DNA of 42,768 nt from Streptomyces afghaniensis 772 (GCA_000415505.1 KE354159.1:1-42768), one strand, 5' to 3'. Counted from the first letter of the stretch, positions 8,123 to 17,742 are shown. Made by a program: numbers and translations. Notes: generated by a model from the sequence alone, not told the origin.

Positions 8123-8764
8123 ATGGCCCCCATACGCGACCGGTCCCTGACCGGCCCCCTCCCGGAAATCCACGGCCACGGCCTCCACCTGCGCCCCTGG
8201 GACGCCGCGTCCGCCTCCGACGTCGAGACGTGGCTGCGCGGCATGAACGACCCGGAGTTCCGGCGCTGGAACACCCCGCTGAGGCTGGTCACGGACCGGA
8301 CGAGCGCCCTGGAGTCGCTGCTCGCACGGGCCCAGAGCGCGGCGGAGGGCACGTCCATGTCGTTCCGGGTCGCGGACGCCCGCAGCGGCGCGGCACTGGG
8401 CCACATCGGCGTCAACGAGATCAAGTACCACCTGAAGGTCGCCCGCGTCGGCTACTGGGTGCTCCCCGAGGCCCGCGGCCAGGGCGTCGCCACCCGGGCC
8501 CTCCTGCTCGCCGCCCACTGGGCCCTCACCGAACTCGGCCTGCACCGGCTGGAACTGGACCACGCCGTCGGCCACGACGCCTCGTGCCGGATCGCCGGGC
8601 GGTGCGGGTTCGCGTACGAGGGGACCCTGCGCGGGGCGATCTTCGAAAAGGACCGGCACGACGCGTTCCGGGACGCCCACCTGCACGCACGGCTGGCGAC
8701 GGATCCCGCACCGGACGCGGTTCGGGAACTGGGCGTTGATCAGGACCCGGCCGCGGATCGGTAA
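8123..8764 (+). CDS. GNAT-family N-acetyltransferase (RimJ/RimL-like)
   Basis: A 213-aa acetyl-CoA-dependent transferase. It contains the LHLRPWDAASASDVETWLRG opening typical of RimJ-type enzymes. The acetyl-CoA pyrophosphate loop is PEARGQGVATRALLL (about 119-133), followed by HRLELDHAVGHDASCRIAGRCGFAYEGTLRG. The likely substrate is an N-terminal amine of a protein or a small molecule, which cannot be told apart here. ATG at 8123 is chosen because the conserved domain begins soon after it. It has its own upstream spacing and no palindrome, so it is not part of the catabolic regulon. Confidence 0.9.
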   Translation: MAPIRDRSLTGPLPEIHGHGLHLRPWDAASASDVETWLRGMNDPEFRRWNTPLRLVTDRTSALESLLARAQSAAEGTSMSFRVADARSGAALGHIGVNEIKYHLKVARVGYWVLPEARGQGVATRALLLAAHWALTELGLHRLELDHAVGHDASCRIAGRCGFAYEGTLRGAIFEKDRHDAFRDAHLHARLATDPAPDAVRELGVDQDPAADR

Positions 8765-8835
8765 CCCGATGTGAGCCGAGGGCCCGGGGGCGTAATTCGG
8801 AGGTGCCGACCAGGGCGCGGGCGGCACCATGAGAC

Positions 8836-9710
8836 ATGCGCACCGACGACTGGCACCTCACCCAGGACCTCGACACCTTCCTGACCCGGGCCGGCGCCTT
8901 TCTCCACTCCCAACCGGCACTGCACACGCTCCCGTTGACCGTCACGAACAACCTGCGCACGCGCGGCCCGCACGTCTACGGCGACGGAGTGCCGGAGTTC
9001 GGCACGCTGGAACAGGACGGCGCGGTCCGGGCGACGTTCTTCCGCACGCCACCGCACCGGCTGAACCTCACCGTCCTGACGGCCGAGGAGGCCGATGCGC
9101 TGGCCGCACGGCTGGCCGCCCTCGGGCAACGCCTGCCCGGCGTGCACGCCGACCGCGACACCGCCGCCGCGTTCGCCGAGGCCTGGCAGCGGCACACGGG
9201 CGCCACGGCCATCCTCCGGGAGCGCAACCGGCTCTACCGGCTCGGCACCCTGACCGTGCCCCGTCCCGTGCCGCCCGGCGGCCCCCGCATCGCCGGTGAG
9301 GCGGACCGGGAGCACCTCATCCGCTGGCACGACGAGTTCGTCGCAGCCGTCGGCTCGGGCGTCTTCCGGGACGCCGCCGAGTGGGCGGACGCCCGTATCG
9401 AGCAGGGCGGCATCACCTTCTGGGAGACGCCCGACGGCACCCCCGCCGCCATGGCCGGAACGACCCCTCAGGTCGCCGGCCAGATCCGCGTCGCCCCGGT
9501 CTACACCCCGCCCACCTGCGCGGCCGAGGCTACGCGGGCGCCGCCACAGCCGAGGTCAGCCGTGCCGCCCTGGCCGCCGGAGCGCAGGAGGTGCTCCTCT
9601 TCACGGACCTGTCGAACCCGACCAGCAACGGCCTGTACCAGCGGATCGGCTACCGGCCGGTGGCGGACTTCGCGGTGTACGACTTCACGGGACCGGCCGT
9701 ACCCGCTTGA
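8836..9710 (+). pseudogene. GNAT-family acetyltransferase with one frameshift
   Basis: If repaired this is a protein of about 291 aa. An N-terminal GNAT-like module is followed by a C-terminal catalytic GNAT domain whose acetyl-CoA loop reads RGRGYAGAATAEVSRAALAAG. It ends DLSNPTSNGLYQRIGYRPV, the classic GNAT terminus. The break is near 9513, where the C run in ccgcccacctg is one base short: the upstream frame ends with VAPVYTPP and the next frame resumes with HLRGRGYAG. Both halves keep intact domain sequence, so an error in the C run is more likely than decay. The start is ATG at 8836. The substrate is unknown. Confidence 0.85.
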
Positions 9711-9756
9711 CCTTGCCACGGTGACAAGGCCTTCACTGTGCCGAGGAGGTGGTCCC

Positions 9757-10399
9757 ATGTTGAAGGATCTCCAGTGCCTGGAGGACAGCAACTCGTCCGT
9801 GCGGCTGCGGGCGGCGCTGGCCGTCGGCACGGACCCCGACCCGCGGTTCATCGGCAAGCTCATCGAACGGTGCGCGGTCGAGCCGGAGTTCTTCGTCCGC
9901 GACATGCTCACGTGGGCGCTCACCCGCCACCCGGCGTCGACGACGGTCCCCGAGCTTCTCGGAGAACTCCGCTCGGAGCGTGCGCAGGCACGGAGCCAGG
10001 CGTTGCACACGCTGTCCAAGATCGGGGATCGGCAGGCGTGGCCGGCGATCACACGGGCATTGTTGACCGACACCGAGGACGAGGTGGCCCGGAGCGCCTG
10101 GCGGGCAGCGGTCGTTCTCGTGCCGGAAGGCGAAGAGCCGGAACTGGCCGGCGTGCTGGCGACACAGCTCGGGCGCGGTGAGCGTGCGACGCGGCTGAGC
10201 CTCAGCCGGGCGCTGATCGCGCTCGGTGAGGTGATCACGCCGGCCTTGCGCGACGCGATGACGGACCCCGACCCCCGCCGTGCGTGCGCACGCGCTCGCC
10301 ACGGAACGGCTGTTGCGCGACCCGGATGCCGGCTTCGAGAGCGCGATCGAGGAGGCGAAGCGCGTCGTGGCTCTCGGCACGACCCGCCGGGAAGGGTGA
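9757..10399 (+). pseudogene. HEAT-repeat protein with a frameshift near its end
   Basis: This encodes a helical-repeat scaffold of about 214 aa built from ~30-residue HEAT/PBS-lyase-like units (SSVRLRAALAVGTDPDPRFI, ARSQALHTLSKIGDRQAWPA, DEVARSAWRAAVVLVPEGEE, ERATRLSLSRALIALGEVIT). The frame is lost near 10274, where a run of five Cs should probably be four. The corrected frame reads VRAHALATERLLRDPDAGFE and stops at 10399, seven bases before the MerR gene. A GAGGAG-type ribosome site lies upstream of ATG 9757. Its immediate neighbour is a MerR protein whose sensor is also HEAT-like, so the two probably act together, perhaps as regulator and interacting scaffold. No enzymatic residue is seen. 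Confidence 0.82.
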
Positions 10400-10405
10400 C
10401 GGTAG

Positions 10406-11410
10406 GTGTTGATCGGTGATGTGGCACGGCGGTCCGGGGTCAGCGCCCGCATGCTCAGGCATTACGAGTCGCTCGGCCTGGTGCGGCCGACGGGCCGTAC
10501 CGATGCCGGCTATCGCGAGTACTCCGGCGAGGACGTCCGGCGGATCTTCCACATCGAGAGCCTGCGGTCACTGGGGCTGTCGCTGCGTGAGGTCAAGCGC
10601 GCGCTCGACGATCCCGGCTTCACGCCATCGGAGCTCGTCGACGACCTCGTGCGCCAGACGCGGGAACGCATCGCGGCCGAGACGGAGCTGCTCACGCGAC
10701 TCCACAGGATCGGTGCCGCGGAACCCGCAGGCTGGGAGGACGTCCTCCGGGTCGTCGCGCTCCTGCAGGGGTTGGGGTCGAAGAGCGCGGGGGCGCGTCA
10801 ACGCGCGGCCCTGTCCTCGGTCGACGAGGTTCCGGTGCCGGTGGAAGCACTGGTCGAGGCAGTGCTGGGCGAGTCGGACCCGAACGTCGCCGGAGCCCTC
10901 CGGTGGGCTTTGGCGCACTCGGGCGACGGCGGACTGGCGCTGCTGGCGCAGGGCCTCGGCTCACCGGCCGCCGAGGTGCGCAAACGCGCCGTCCAGTCCA
11001 TCGCCGAGATTCCGGGCGGTGAGGCGACCGCACTGCTGCGGGACGCCCTCGCGAACCCCGACGTCGCGGTCCGCAGGTATGCGGCTTCGGCACTCGGGGC
11101 ACGTGGGGTGGCCGACGCCGTCCCGACGCTCATCGACATGATCGTCGAGGAGGCGAACGACGTCGACGCGGCCGATGCGCTGAGCGCGCTGGCGAGTCGT
11201 CCCGCGTTGGCGGATCGGATCGCCACCGGACTCGTCGGCCGCCTCGCCCACGACACCGTCGACTCCTCCGCACGCCGACGGCTGACCCAGGCGCTCGCGG
11301 ACATCCCGGGAAGCACGGCGTCACGTGCCCTCGCAGAGCTGTCCCATGACGAGGACCGTGCCGTCGCGCTCACTGCCGAGTACATCCTCGGGATACGCGA
11401 CGCCCGATGA
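10406..11410 (+). CDS. MerR-family regulator fused to HEAT repeats
   Basis: A 334-aa protein. Residues 1-70 form a complete MerR winged helix (IGDVARRSGVSARMLRHYES, then YREYSGEDVRRIFHIESLRS), followed by the dimerisation helix to about 110. Instead of a metal- or drug-binding tail, residues ~120-330 are a run of HEAT repeats (VAGALRWALAHSGDGGLALL, AEVRKRAVQSIAEIPGGEAT, VAVRRYAASALGARGVADAV). MerR proteins twist promoters with long spacers. Here a protein-protein surface probably receives the signal. It starts with GTG (10406) and is co-transcribed with the upstream HEAT protein, 6 bp away. The pairing of two HEAT proteins is the unusual point. Confidence 0.88.
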   Translation: MLIGDVARRSGVSARMLRHYESLGLVRPTGRTDAGYREYSGEDVRRIFHIESLRSLGLSLREVKRALDDPGFTPSELVDDLVRQTRERIAAETELLTRLHRIGAAEPAGWEDVLRVVALLQGLGSKSAGARQRAALSSVDEVPVPVEALVEAVLGESDPNVAGALRWALAHSGDGGLALLAQGLGSPAAEVRKRAVQSIAEIPGGEATALLRDALANPDVAVRRYAASALGARGVADAVPTLIDMIVEEANDVDAADALSALASRPALADRIATGLVGRLAHDTVDSSARRRLTQALADIPGSTASRALAELSHDEDRAVALTAEYILGIRDAR

Positions 11411-11436
11411 CGACGCGCGCGCCGGCCCAGGTCCGT

Positions 11437-12101
11437 TCACGGCCACAGCAGTTCCCGCGTCCACTCCTCCCCTGTGCTCCGGTAGCGGAGCCGTACGTGC
11501 CGCCGTGCCGCGTCTCCCTGGAAGAACTCCACCTCGTCCGGCCGCAGCCGGTACAGGGTCCAGGACGCCACGGGAGCCTCCGGCTCGTTCCGGGCCCGCT
11601 CCCACGCCGCCTCGGACGCCCGCGTCAGCTCCTCCACGGAGCCCAGGATCTCGCTCTGGCGGCCGGTCAGCGCCGCGGCCAGGGCGCCCGTCGAGCGGGC
11701 GTGGAGGTCGCCCTGGGCCTCCTTCGACGGGGCGGCCGACACCGGGCCGCGGACCCGTACCTGCCGGCCCAGGACCGGCCAGTAGAAGCAGAGCGCGGCG
11801 TACGGACGGGCGCTGAGGTGGCGGCCTTTGCGGCTCCCGGCGTGGGACGCGAAGGACCAGCCGGTCTCGTCGGCGCCGTGCAGCATCACGATCCGTACGT
11901 CGGGCAGGCCGGACTCGTCGGAGGTCGCCAGCGACACGGTGTGCGGCTCGGTCTGCCCGGCCGCCACCACCGCCGCGAACCACTCGGCGAAGAGCGGCAG
12001 CGGGGTGTCCGGGGCGGTCGTCGGGTCGAAGGGGGCAGTTGAGTGACCTGCGGGTCCCAGACCCGCAGTGACCTCAGCAGCTCGTGAAGATCCGTTGCCA
12101 T
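11437..12101 (-). pseudogene. Pyridoxamine 5'-phosphate oxidase-family protein with one frameshift
   Basis: Repaired, this is a flavin-binding split-barrel protein of about 221 aa closely resembling PdxH. Visible signs are TVSLATSDESGLPDVRIVML, the FASHAGSRKGRHLSARPYAA region, FYWPVLGRQVRVRGPV, and the C-terminal RLRYRSTGEEWTRELLWP. PdxH oxidises pyridoxamine or pyridoxine 5'-phosphate to PLP using FMN. This copy may be a paralogue rather than the housekeeping enzyme. The break is near 12030, where ctgcccccttcg carries five Cs and six would keep the frame. The N-terminus (MATDLHELLRSLRVWDPQVT) starts at ATG 12101. It lies 28 bp after the next minus-strand split-barrel gene, so the two are probably co-transcribed. 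Confidence 0.84.
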
Positions 12102-12128
12102 GCCCCGATTGTCACCCCGGAGGGCGTC

Positions 12129-12554
12129 TCACACCTGCCCGAGGTCCGACGACACCCACCGCTCCGGCCTCATCCGCAGCACCAGCTGTTCTCCGTGGTT
12201 CTTCCAGGAGAAGTCGACGTAGCCGTCGACCTTGTCGGCCGGCAGGTAGCGCGCCGACATCTCGCGGAGCTGGTCGAGGGTGGCGGGGGCCGTGTCGACG
12301 ACCGGGCCCTCCACCGACACGTACCGGATCGTCGGCTCCAGCCGGTCCACCATCAGGGAGAACCGGCCCGCCGCGCTGATCAGCCCGTACTTGCGGGAGT
12401 CGAGGGCCGTCAGGATCCAGATGTCGCCGCCGGGCTCGTACTGGTACCAGATGGGCACGGTCAGCGGCGCACGGCCAGGCCCCGCGTCGACGGCGAGTGC
12501 GGCGATGTGGGGCTCGGCCAGGAACTGTTCGCGCTCTTCACGGGTCAGGGCCAT
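12129..12554 (-). CDS. PPOX-class (split-barrel) flavin/F420-dependent protein
   Basis: A 141-aa split-barrel protein of the PPOX class. The N-terminus REEREQFLAEPHIAALAVDA, the strand PLTVPIWYQYEPGGDIWILT and the helix segment SRKYGLISAAGRFSLMVD match small actinobacterial PPOX proteins that bind F420, FMN or haem. Many reduce hydrophobic substrates with F420H2, but this one lacks features that decide the cofactor. AAGGAG lies nine bases before the ATG at 12554. It is probably transcribed with the PdxH-like gene downstream. Confidence 0.87.
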   Translation of the reverse strand: MALTREEREQFLAEPHIAALAVDAGPGRAPLTVPIWYQYEPGGDIWILTALDSRKYGLISAAGRFSLMVDRLEPTIRYVSVEGPVVDTAPATLDQLREMSARYLPADKVDGYVDFSWKNHGEQLVLRMRPERWVSSDLGQV

Positions 12555-12804
12555 TCCGGTCTCCTTCGCGGGGCATTCCGGTCTCCGCCGACGTCATCTC
12601 TGCGTCGACGTCCTCTCAACACCGGCTCCAGGGGCGGGTGTTCCGCCGCGAGGGCCAATTCGTCAGGAACGATCACCGGCTCGTCACAACCGGACCCGCT
12701 ACGCCACCGGCTCCACCCCGTCCCCCTACAGCCGTGACCAATCCGAAACCAATTCCGGTCTTGACCGAGACCCATCAAGCGGGCCCGTGGCTACGCTCCC
12801 GCTC

Positions 12805-14004
12805 ATGGCCGACTCCGCACCCCCCACACACTCCCCGGCACACCCCGCACCCGACCGCCCCGTCTACGTCATCGGCGGCGGCCCCGGCGGACTGTCCGCC
12901 GCGTACGCGCTGCGGGCCCGGGGCATACGGGCCGTCGTCCTGGAGAAGTCCGACCGCGTCGGGGCGTCCTGGCGTGGCCACTACGACCGGCTGCACCTGC
13001 ACACCACCCGTCGCCTGTCGTCCCTGCCCGGGCTGCCGATGCCGCGCCGGTTCGGGCGGTGGGTGTCCCGGGACAACGTGGTGCGGTACCTGGAGAAGTA
13101 CGCCGAGCACCACCGGCTCGAGATCGTCACCGGCGTCGAGGTGTCCCGCATCGAGCGCGCGCCCGACGGCACCGGCTGGCTGCTGCACGCCACCGGGGGC
13201 CGGGAACTGACCGGTGCGGCGGTCGTCGTCGCAACCGGCCACAACCACACGCCCCGCGTGCCCGACTGGCCCGGCCGCGACACCTACACCGGCGAGTTGC
13301 TGCACGCCTCCGCCTACCGCAACGCCGAGCCCTTCGCGGGCCGCGAGGTCCTGGTCGTGGGCGCCGGCAACACGGGCGCCGAGATCGCCGTGGACCTGGC
13401 GGACGGCGGCGCCCGGGTACGGCTGTCCATCCGCACCGTCCCGCACATCGTGCGCCGCTCGACCGCCGGATGGGCCGCGCAGTACTCGGGCGTCATGGCC
13501 CGGCACCTGCCGGTCGGCCTGGTCGACCGGATGGCCCGGCAGCTGGGCAGACTGAGCGTGCCCGATCTGTCCGCCCACGGCCTGCCGCGCCCCGACACCG
13601 GCCTCTACACCCGGGTCACCGAGGGAGCCGTACCCGTCCAGGACGTCGGTCTGATCGACGCCGTGCGCAAGGGCAGGGTGCAGGTCGTCGCGGCCGTGGA
13701 GGGCTTCGAGGACGGCAAGGTCGTCCTCACCGACGGCACCCGCCTCTCCCCGGACGCCGTCGTCGCGGCCACCGGCTACACCCGGGCCCTGGAGGACCTC
13801 GTCGGCCACCTCGGCGTACTCGACGCCCGCGGTAAGCCGGTCACCCAGGGCCCCCACAGCCCGCGTACCGCCCCCGGCCTGTACTTCACCGGCTTCACCA
13901 ACCCGATCAGCGGCATGTTCCGCGAGATGGCGATCGACGCAGTGAAGATCGCGAAGGCCATCGCGCGGGACGGTTCGGGGAGGGCGTCGCGACTGCCGGG
14001 CTAG
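12805..14004 (+). CDS. Flavin-containing monooxygenase (NAD(P)H-dependent, FMO/YUCCA-like)
   Basis: A 399-aa two-dinucleotide-domain flavoprotein. The FAD Rossmann motif is VIGGGPGGLSAAYALRARG (about residues 16-34) and the NADPH motif is VLVVGAGNTGAEIAVDLA (about 182-199). A final ATGYTR motif (about 322-327) precedes the FTGFTNPISGMFREMAIDA tail. Such enzymes hydroxylate or oxidise N, S or carbonyl centres in small molecules. The Baeyer-Villiger fingerprint FxGxxxHxxxWP is not seen in full, so an N/S-monooxygenase or a YUCCA-type activity is more likely. The start is ATG 12805. It stands alone, with a 250-bp upstream region and a secreted-protein gene converging on it. Confidence 0.88.
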   Translation: MADSAPPTHSPAHPAPDRPVYVIGGGPGGLSAAYALRARGIRAVVLEKSDRVGASWRGHYDRLHLHTTRRLSSLPGLPMPRRFGRWVSRDNVVRYLEKYAEHHRLEIVTGVEVSRIERAPDGTGWLLHATGGRELTGAAVVVATGHNHTPRVPDWPGRDTYTGELLHASAYRNAEPFAGREVLVVGAGNTGAEIAVDLADGGARVRLSIRTVPHIVRRSTAGWAAQYSGVMARHLPVGLVDRMARQLGRLSVPDLSAHGLPRPDTGLYTRVTEGAVPVQDVGLIDAVRKGRVQVVAAVEGFEDGKVVLTDGTRLSPDAVVAATGYTRALEDLVGHLGVLDARGKPVTQGPHSPRTAPGLYFTGFTNPISGMFREMAIDAVKIAKAIARDGSGRASRLPG

Positions 14005-14063
14005 TACGGCACCGCACGGGCGGGCGCGGGGACACCAGAGGCGATGAGGGCGTCTCGGGCGGA

Positions 14064-14366
14064 CTAGGCCGAGAACGACCCCGCGCCGCCCGGCACATGC
14101 GTCCCGTACCCGGGCTGTACCACCAGTGAGGGGCCGAGACAGAACGGGTTGCCGTAGACCTTTACCGGCTTGTCCGTGAGGTTCGACAGCACATGGGCGG
14201 CTGTGGGCAGTTGCCGGCAGCCCGCCGGGTCCCGGTAGACGTCCAGCGGCTGCGCCTCGGTGGAGAAGACCACGACGTCACCCGACGCCGCAGCCTGCGC
14301 GGCCCCTGCCAGACCCATCACCGAACAGGCCGCGACCAGGGAAACAAGAATGGCTTTCGCTCGCAC
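14064..14366 (-). CDS. Small secreted protein of unknown function
   Basis: About 100 aa with a Sec signal peptide: basic start RAK, hydrophobic core AILVSLVAACSVMGLAG, then the cleavage-like AAQAAASG. The mature part (about 75 aa) has two cysteines (AGCRQLP and PFCLGP) that could form one disulfide, and ends in a Gly-rich tail PGYGTHVPGGAGS. GTG at 14366 is chosen because AAAGG lies six bases upstream. The ATG two codons earlier would touch that RBS. No known family is recognised. A structural or extracellular-inhibitor role is possible but unsupported. Confidence 0.72.
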   Translation of the reverse strand: MRAKAILVSLVAACSVMGLAGAAQAAASGDVVVFSTEAQPLDVYRDPAGCRQLPTAAHVLSNLTDKPVKVYGNPFCLGPSLVVQPGYGTHVPGGAGSFSA

Positions 14367-14582
14367 GATCATCCTTTGCCACTGACGCTCCCGCTCCGAT
14401 CGCGGGCTCGCTCCAGTGCTATCGCGCATACACCTTCACGGCCCATCCGATCCAATCCCGTTCACCCGATCAGCCCACACGTCCGGGCTCGGTCTGTGCG
14501 TCGGGCACTTCCGGCCCACCCGCTCCCGGCGTGCGCGGACGTCCGGCGCGCCCGGCGGCAACTTCTCCCGCTCACAACCATT

Positions 14583-14599
14583 CCTGACATCACGTCAGT
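14583..14599. promoter_or_regulatory. Regulon palindrome, site 4
   Basis: CCTGACA-TCA-CGTCAGT, the distal of two sites before the ADP-forming acyl-CoA synthetase. It starts 25 bp before site 5, about two and a half helical turns. Confidence 0.72.
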
Positions 14600-14607
14600 T
14601 CAGATAA

Positions 14608-14624
14608 TCTGACAGAGCGTCAGT
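14608..14624. promoter_or_regulatory. Regulon palindrome, site 5
   Basis: TCTGACA-GAG-CGTCAGT, 32 bp upstream of the ATG at 14657. With site 4 it forms a double operator, which suggests cooperative or stronger repression of this operon. Confidence 0.78.
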
Positions 14625-14656
14625 TAGCGGCTGTCTCACAGGAGCGGGCGGAAACG

Positions 14657-16883
14657 ATGCTTGGATCGACCCACGGCACCCTCACCACCGACTCCCGCCG
14701 GACCCGGGCCATCGCCTGTGGCGAGCGGTCCGGGCCCGCCGTGCACGGCAGGCCGGCCCGGACGGGAGACCTCGACGTCAGCGGGCGTCCGCTGCACGCG
14801 GACGTGCCCGACCTGGACCGTTTCTTCCGCCCGCAGTCCGTCGCCGTGATCGGCGCGTCCGACGCCGAGGGGCGCCCGAACACCGGCATCACACGGCAAC
14901 TGGCCGACTGGGCGGAACGGGTCGGGGCCCGGCTGTATCCGGTGCATCCGAGCCGCCCGGCCGTCTTCGGCATGCCCTGCTGCCCTTCCGTCGCCGGCCT
15001 GCCCGAGCAGGTCGATCTGGCCGTGGTGCTGGTCGGCGACCCCCTCCCGGTGGTCGAGGAACTGGCCGAGGCCAAGGCACGGTTCGCGGTCGTCTTCGCC
15101 TCCGGGTTCGCGGAGACCGGGCCGGAGGGCGAGGCCGCCCAACGGCGACTGACCGCCGCCGTCGGGCGGTCCGGGATGCGGCTGCTGGGCCCCAACACCA
15201 ACCTCAACGCCTTCGAGCGGTTCCGTGCCGACCTTCAGGGCCCGGCGATCGCGCTGATCACCCAGTCCGGTCACCAGGGCCGCCCCGTCTTCGCCCTCCA
15301 GGAACTCGGCATCCGGCTCTCCCACTGGGCGCCCACCGGCAACGAGGCCGACCTGGAGAGCGCCGACTTCCTCTCCTACTTCGCCGAGCAGCCCGAGGTC
15401 GGCGCCATCGCCTGCTACCTGGAGGGGCTGAAGGACGGCCGCTCCTTCCTGCTCGCCGCCGACCGGGCCGCCCGGCGCGGCGTGCCGGTCGTCGCGGTCA
15501 AGGTGGGCCGCACCGAGACCGGCGCCCGCACGGCCGCCTCCCACACCGGCAAACTGACGGGCGCCGACGCCGTGGTGGACGCGGCCCTGCGCCAGTACGG
15601 CGTGATCCGCGTCGACGGGCTCGACGAACTCCAGGACACCGCCACCCTGCTGGCCCGGGCCCGCCCGCCGCGCGCCGACGGGGTCGTCGTCTACTCGATC
15701 TCCGGCGGCACGGGCGCGCACGTCGCCGACCTGGCGACGGAGGCGGGCCTGCGGCTGCCGGTCCTGTCCGAGGCCAAACAGGCCGAGCTGCACCAGTGGA
15801 TACCCGAGTACCTGAGCGTCGCCAACCCCGTCGACAACGGCGGTCACCCGGTCGGCGACCAGCGCGGCCGGAAGATCATCGACGCGATCCTCGACGACCC
15901 CGAGGTGGGCGTGCTCGTCTGCCCGATCAGCGGGCCGTTCCCCCCGCTCAGCGACCGGCTCGTCCGGGACCTGGTGGAGGCGGCGGAGCAGACGGACAAG
16001 CTGGTGTGCGTGGTGTGGGGCTCGCCGGTCGGCACCGAGCCGGCCTACCGCGAGGTCCTGCTCGGCTCCTCCCGCGTGGCCACCTTCCGCACGGTCGGCA
16101 ACTGCCTCACCGCCGTCCGCGCCTACCTCGGCCACCACCGCTTCACGACCGGCTACCGCTCCCCCTTCGACGAGGCCCCGCGCACCCCCTCCCCTCCTAC
16201 CGCAAGGCCCAGGCGCTGATGCGGCCCGGCGAGCAGCTGAGCGAGCACGCGGCGAAGCAACTGCTGCGGGCGTACGGCATCCGCGTGCCGCGCGAGCAGT
16301 TGGTGACCAGCGCGGCGGCGGCCGTCCGGGCGGCGGGGCTGGTGGGCTACCCGGTGGTGATGAAGGCCTCGGGCGCCCGGATCGCCCACAAGACCGAACT
16401 GGGCCTCGTGAAGATCGGGCTCACCTCGGCGAGCCAGGTCCGCGACGCCTACCGGGAGCTGACCGACATCGCCCGCTACGAGGAAGTCCCGCTGGACGGC
16501 GTACTGGTCTGCCAGATGGTCGAGCACGGCGTCGAGATGGTCGTCGGTGTCACGCACGACGACCTGTTCGGGCCGACCGTGACCGTCGGGCTCGGCGGGG
16601 TCCTCGTCGAGGTCCTGCGCGACACCGCCGTAGGGGTGCCGCCGTTCGGTGAGGAACAGGCGCGGGACATGCTCGACGGGCTGCGCGGGCGGGCGCTGCT
16701 CGACGGGGTCCGGGGCGGCCACCGGCGGATCTGGACGCACTCGTCGAGGTCGTCCTGCGCGCCCAGCGCATGGCACTGGAACTCGGGGACCAGCTGGCCG
16801 AGCTGGACATCAACCCGCTCATGGTCCTGCCCCAGGGGCAGGGCGCGGTGGCGCTGGACGCGCTGGCGGTGTGCAGCCGATGA
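14657..16883 (+). pseudogene. ADP/NDP-forming acyl-CoA synthetase (acetate-CoA ligase family), two frameshifts
   Basis: Repaired, this is a single-chain enzyme of about 742 aa that makes an acyl-CoA from a carboxylic acid, CoA and ATP. The CoA-binding domain begins LDRFFRPQSVAVIGASDAEG (about residue 53). The succinyl-CoA-ligase-like domain contains ALITQSGHQGRPVFALQELG and ISGGTGAHVADLATEAGL. The ATP-grasp domain runs LSEHAAKQLLRAYGIRVPRE through GYPVVMKASGARIAHKTELG. Frame breaks are near 16190 (a C run one base short) and near 16715 (ggccggcc probably reduced to ggcggcc). After the second, the frame resumes DLDALVEVVLRAQRMALELG and stops at 16883. The stop overlaps the enoyl-CoA hydratase start, and two operators precede it. 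Confidence 0.86.
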
Positions 16884-17695
16884 CGGACCCCGCCGTTCCG
16901 CACACGGGTGACCACGTCCGGCACACGACGGGCGACCACGTCCTGTCCATCACCCTCAACCGGCCCGAGGCCCTCAACGCCCTCACGCCCGCCCAGCGGG
17001 ACGAGATCGTCCGGCTGCTGTCGGAGGCGTCCGCGTCGGCGGACGTACGAGCGATCGTGCTCACGGGAACGGGGCGCGGCTTCTGCGCCGGCGCGGACCT
17101 CCGCGCCACCGCCACCACGACCGCCGCACCCGCCGCCGGAGATGTCGCACGCACCCTCCGCACCGGCGCCCAGCGCCTGATCGCCGCCGTCCTGGACTGC
17201 GAGAAGCCGGTGATCGCGGCGGTCAATGGCACGGCGGCCGGGCTCGGCGCGCATCTGGCGTTCGCCTGCGACCTGGTCCTGGCCGCCGAATCGGCCCGCT
17301 TCATCGAGGTGTTCGTACGACGCGGCCTGGTACCGGACGCCGGCGGTGCCTACCTCCTCCCCCGTCTCATCGGCCCGCAGCGCGCCAAGGAGCTGATGTT
17401 CTTCGGCGACGCGCTCACGTCGGCCGACGCGGAGCGGCTGGGGCTGGTGAACCGGGTCGTCCCGGACGCCGACCTGGACAAGACGGCCCGTGCCTGGGCC
17501 GAACGCCTCGCCACCGGCCCGACCCGCGCCCTCGCCCTGACCAAGCAGCTCGTCAACGCCTCCCTCGACGCCGACCGAGCCACCGCCTTCGCCGCAGAGG
17601 CCGCCGCGCAGGAGATCAACATGACGACGGCGGACGCACAGGAGGGCGTACGGAGCTTCGTGGAGCGGCGGAGCCCCGCGTACCGGGGCCACTGA
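16880..17695 (+). CDS. Enoyl-CoA hydratase/isomerase (crotonase family)
   Basis: A 271-aa crotonase-fold enzyme, expected to hydrate trans-2-enoyl-CoA. The oxyanion-hole segments are FCAGADLRA (about 73-81) and NGTAAGLGAHLAFACDL (about 115-131). The first catalytic Glu position aligns with the GLGAHLAF stretch, where Glu is not seen. The second region reads FVRRGLVPDAGGAYLLPRLI with Asp in the place of Glu. The protein may therefore be an isomerase, hydrolase or thioesterase variant rather than a classic hydratase. ATGA overlap with the synthetase upstream couples them in one operon under sites 4 and 5. Confidence 0.9.
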   Translation: MTDPAVPHTGDHVRHTTGDHVLSITLNRPEALNALTPAQRDEIVRLLSEASASADVRAIVLTGTGRGFCAGADLRATATTTAAPAAGDVARTLRTGAQRLIAAVLDCEKPVIAAVNGTAAGLGAHLAFACDLVLAAESARFIEVFVRRGLVPDAGGAYLLPRLIGPQRAKELMFFGDALTSADAERLGLVNRVVPDADLDKTARAWAERLATGPTRALALTKQLVNASLDADRATAFAAEAAAQEINMTTADAQEGVRSFVERRSPAYRGH

Positions 17696-17725
17696 CCGCA
17701 CATGGGTCACCGACCACCCTTCCCA

Positions 17726-17742
17726 TCTGACGATGCGTCAGC
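17726..17742. promoter_or_regulatory. Regulon palindrome, site 6, next to the flavin reductase start
   Basis: TCTGACG-ATG-CGTCAGC, ending four bases before the ATG at 17747. As at site 2, there is no room for a Shine-Dalgarno sequence, which points to a leaderless transcript. Confidence 0.8.

Noticed and set aside
12775-13857. A 360-aa open frame antisense to the flavin monooxygenase
   Set aside because: Gly/Ala/Val-rich mirror of third-position GC bias with no domain and no ribosome site.
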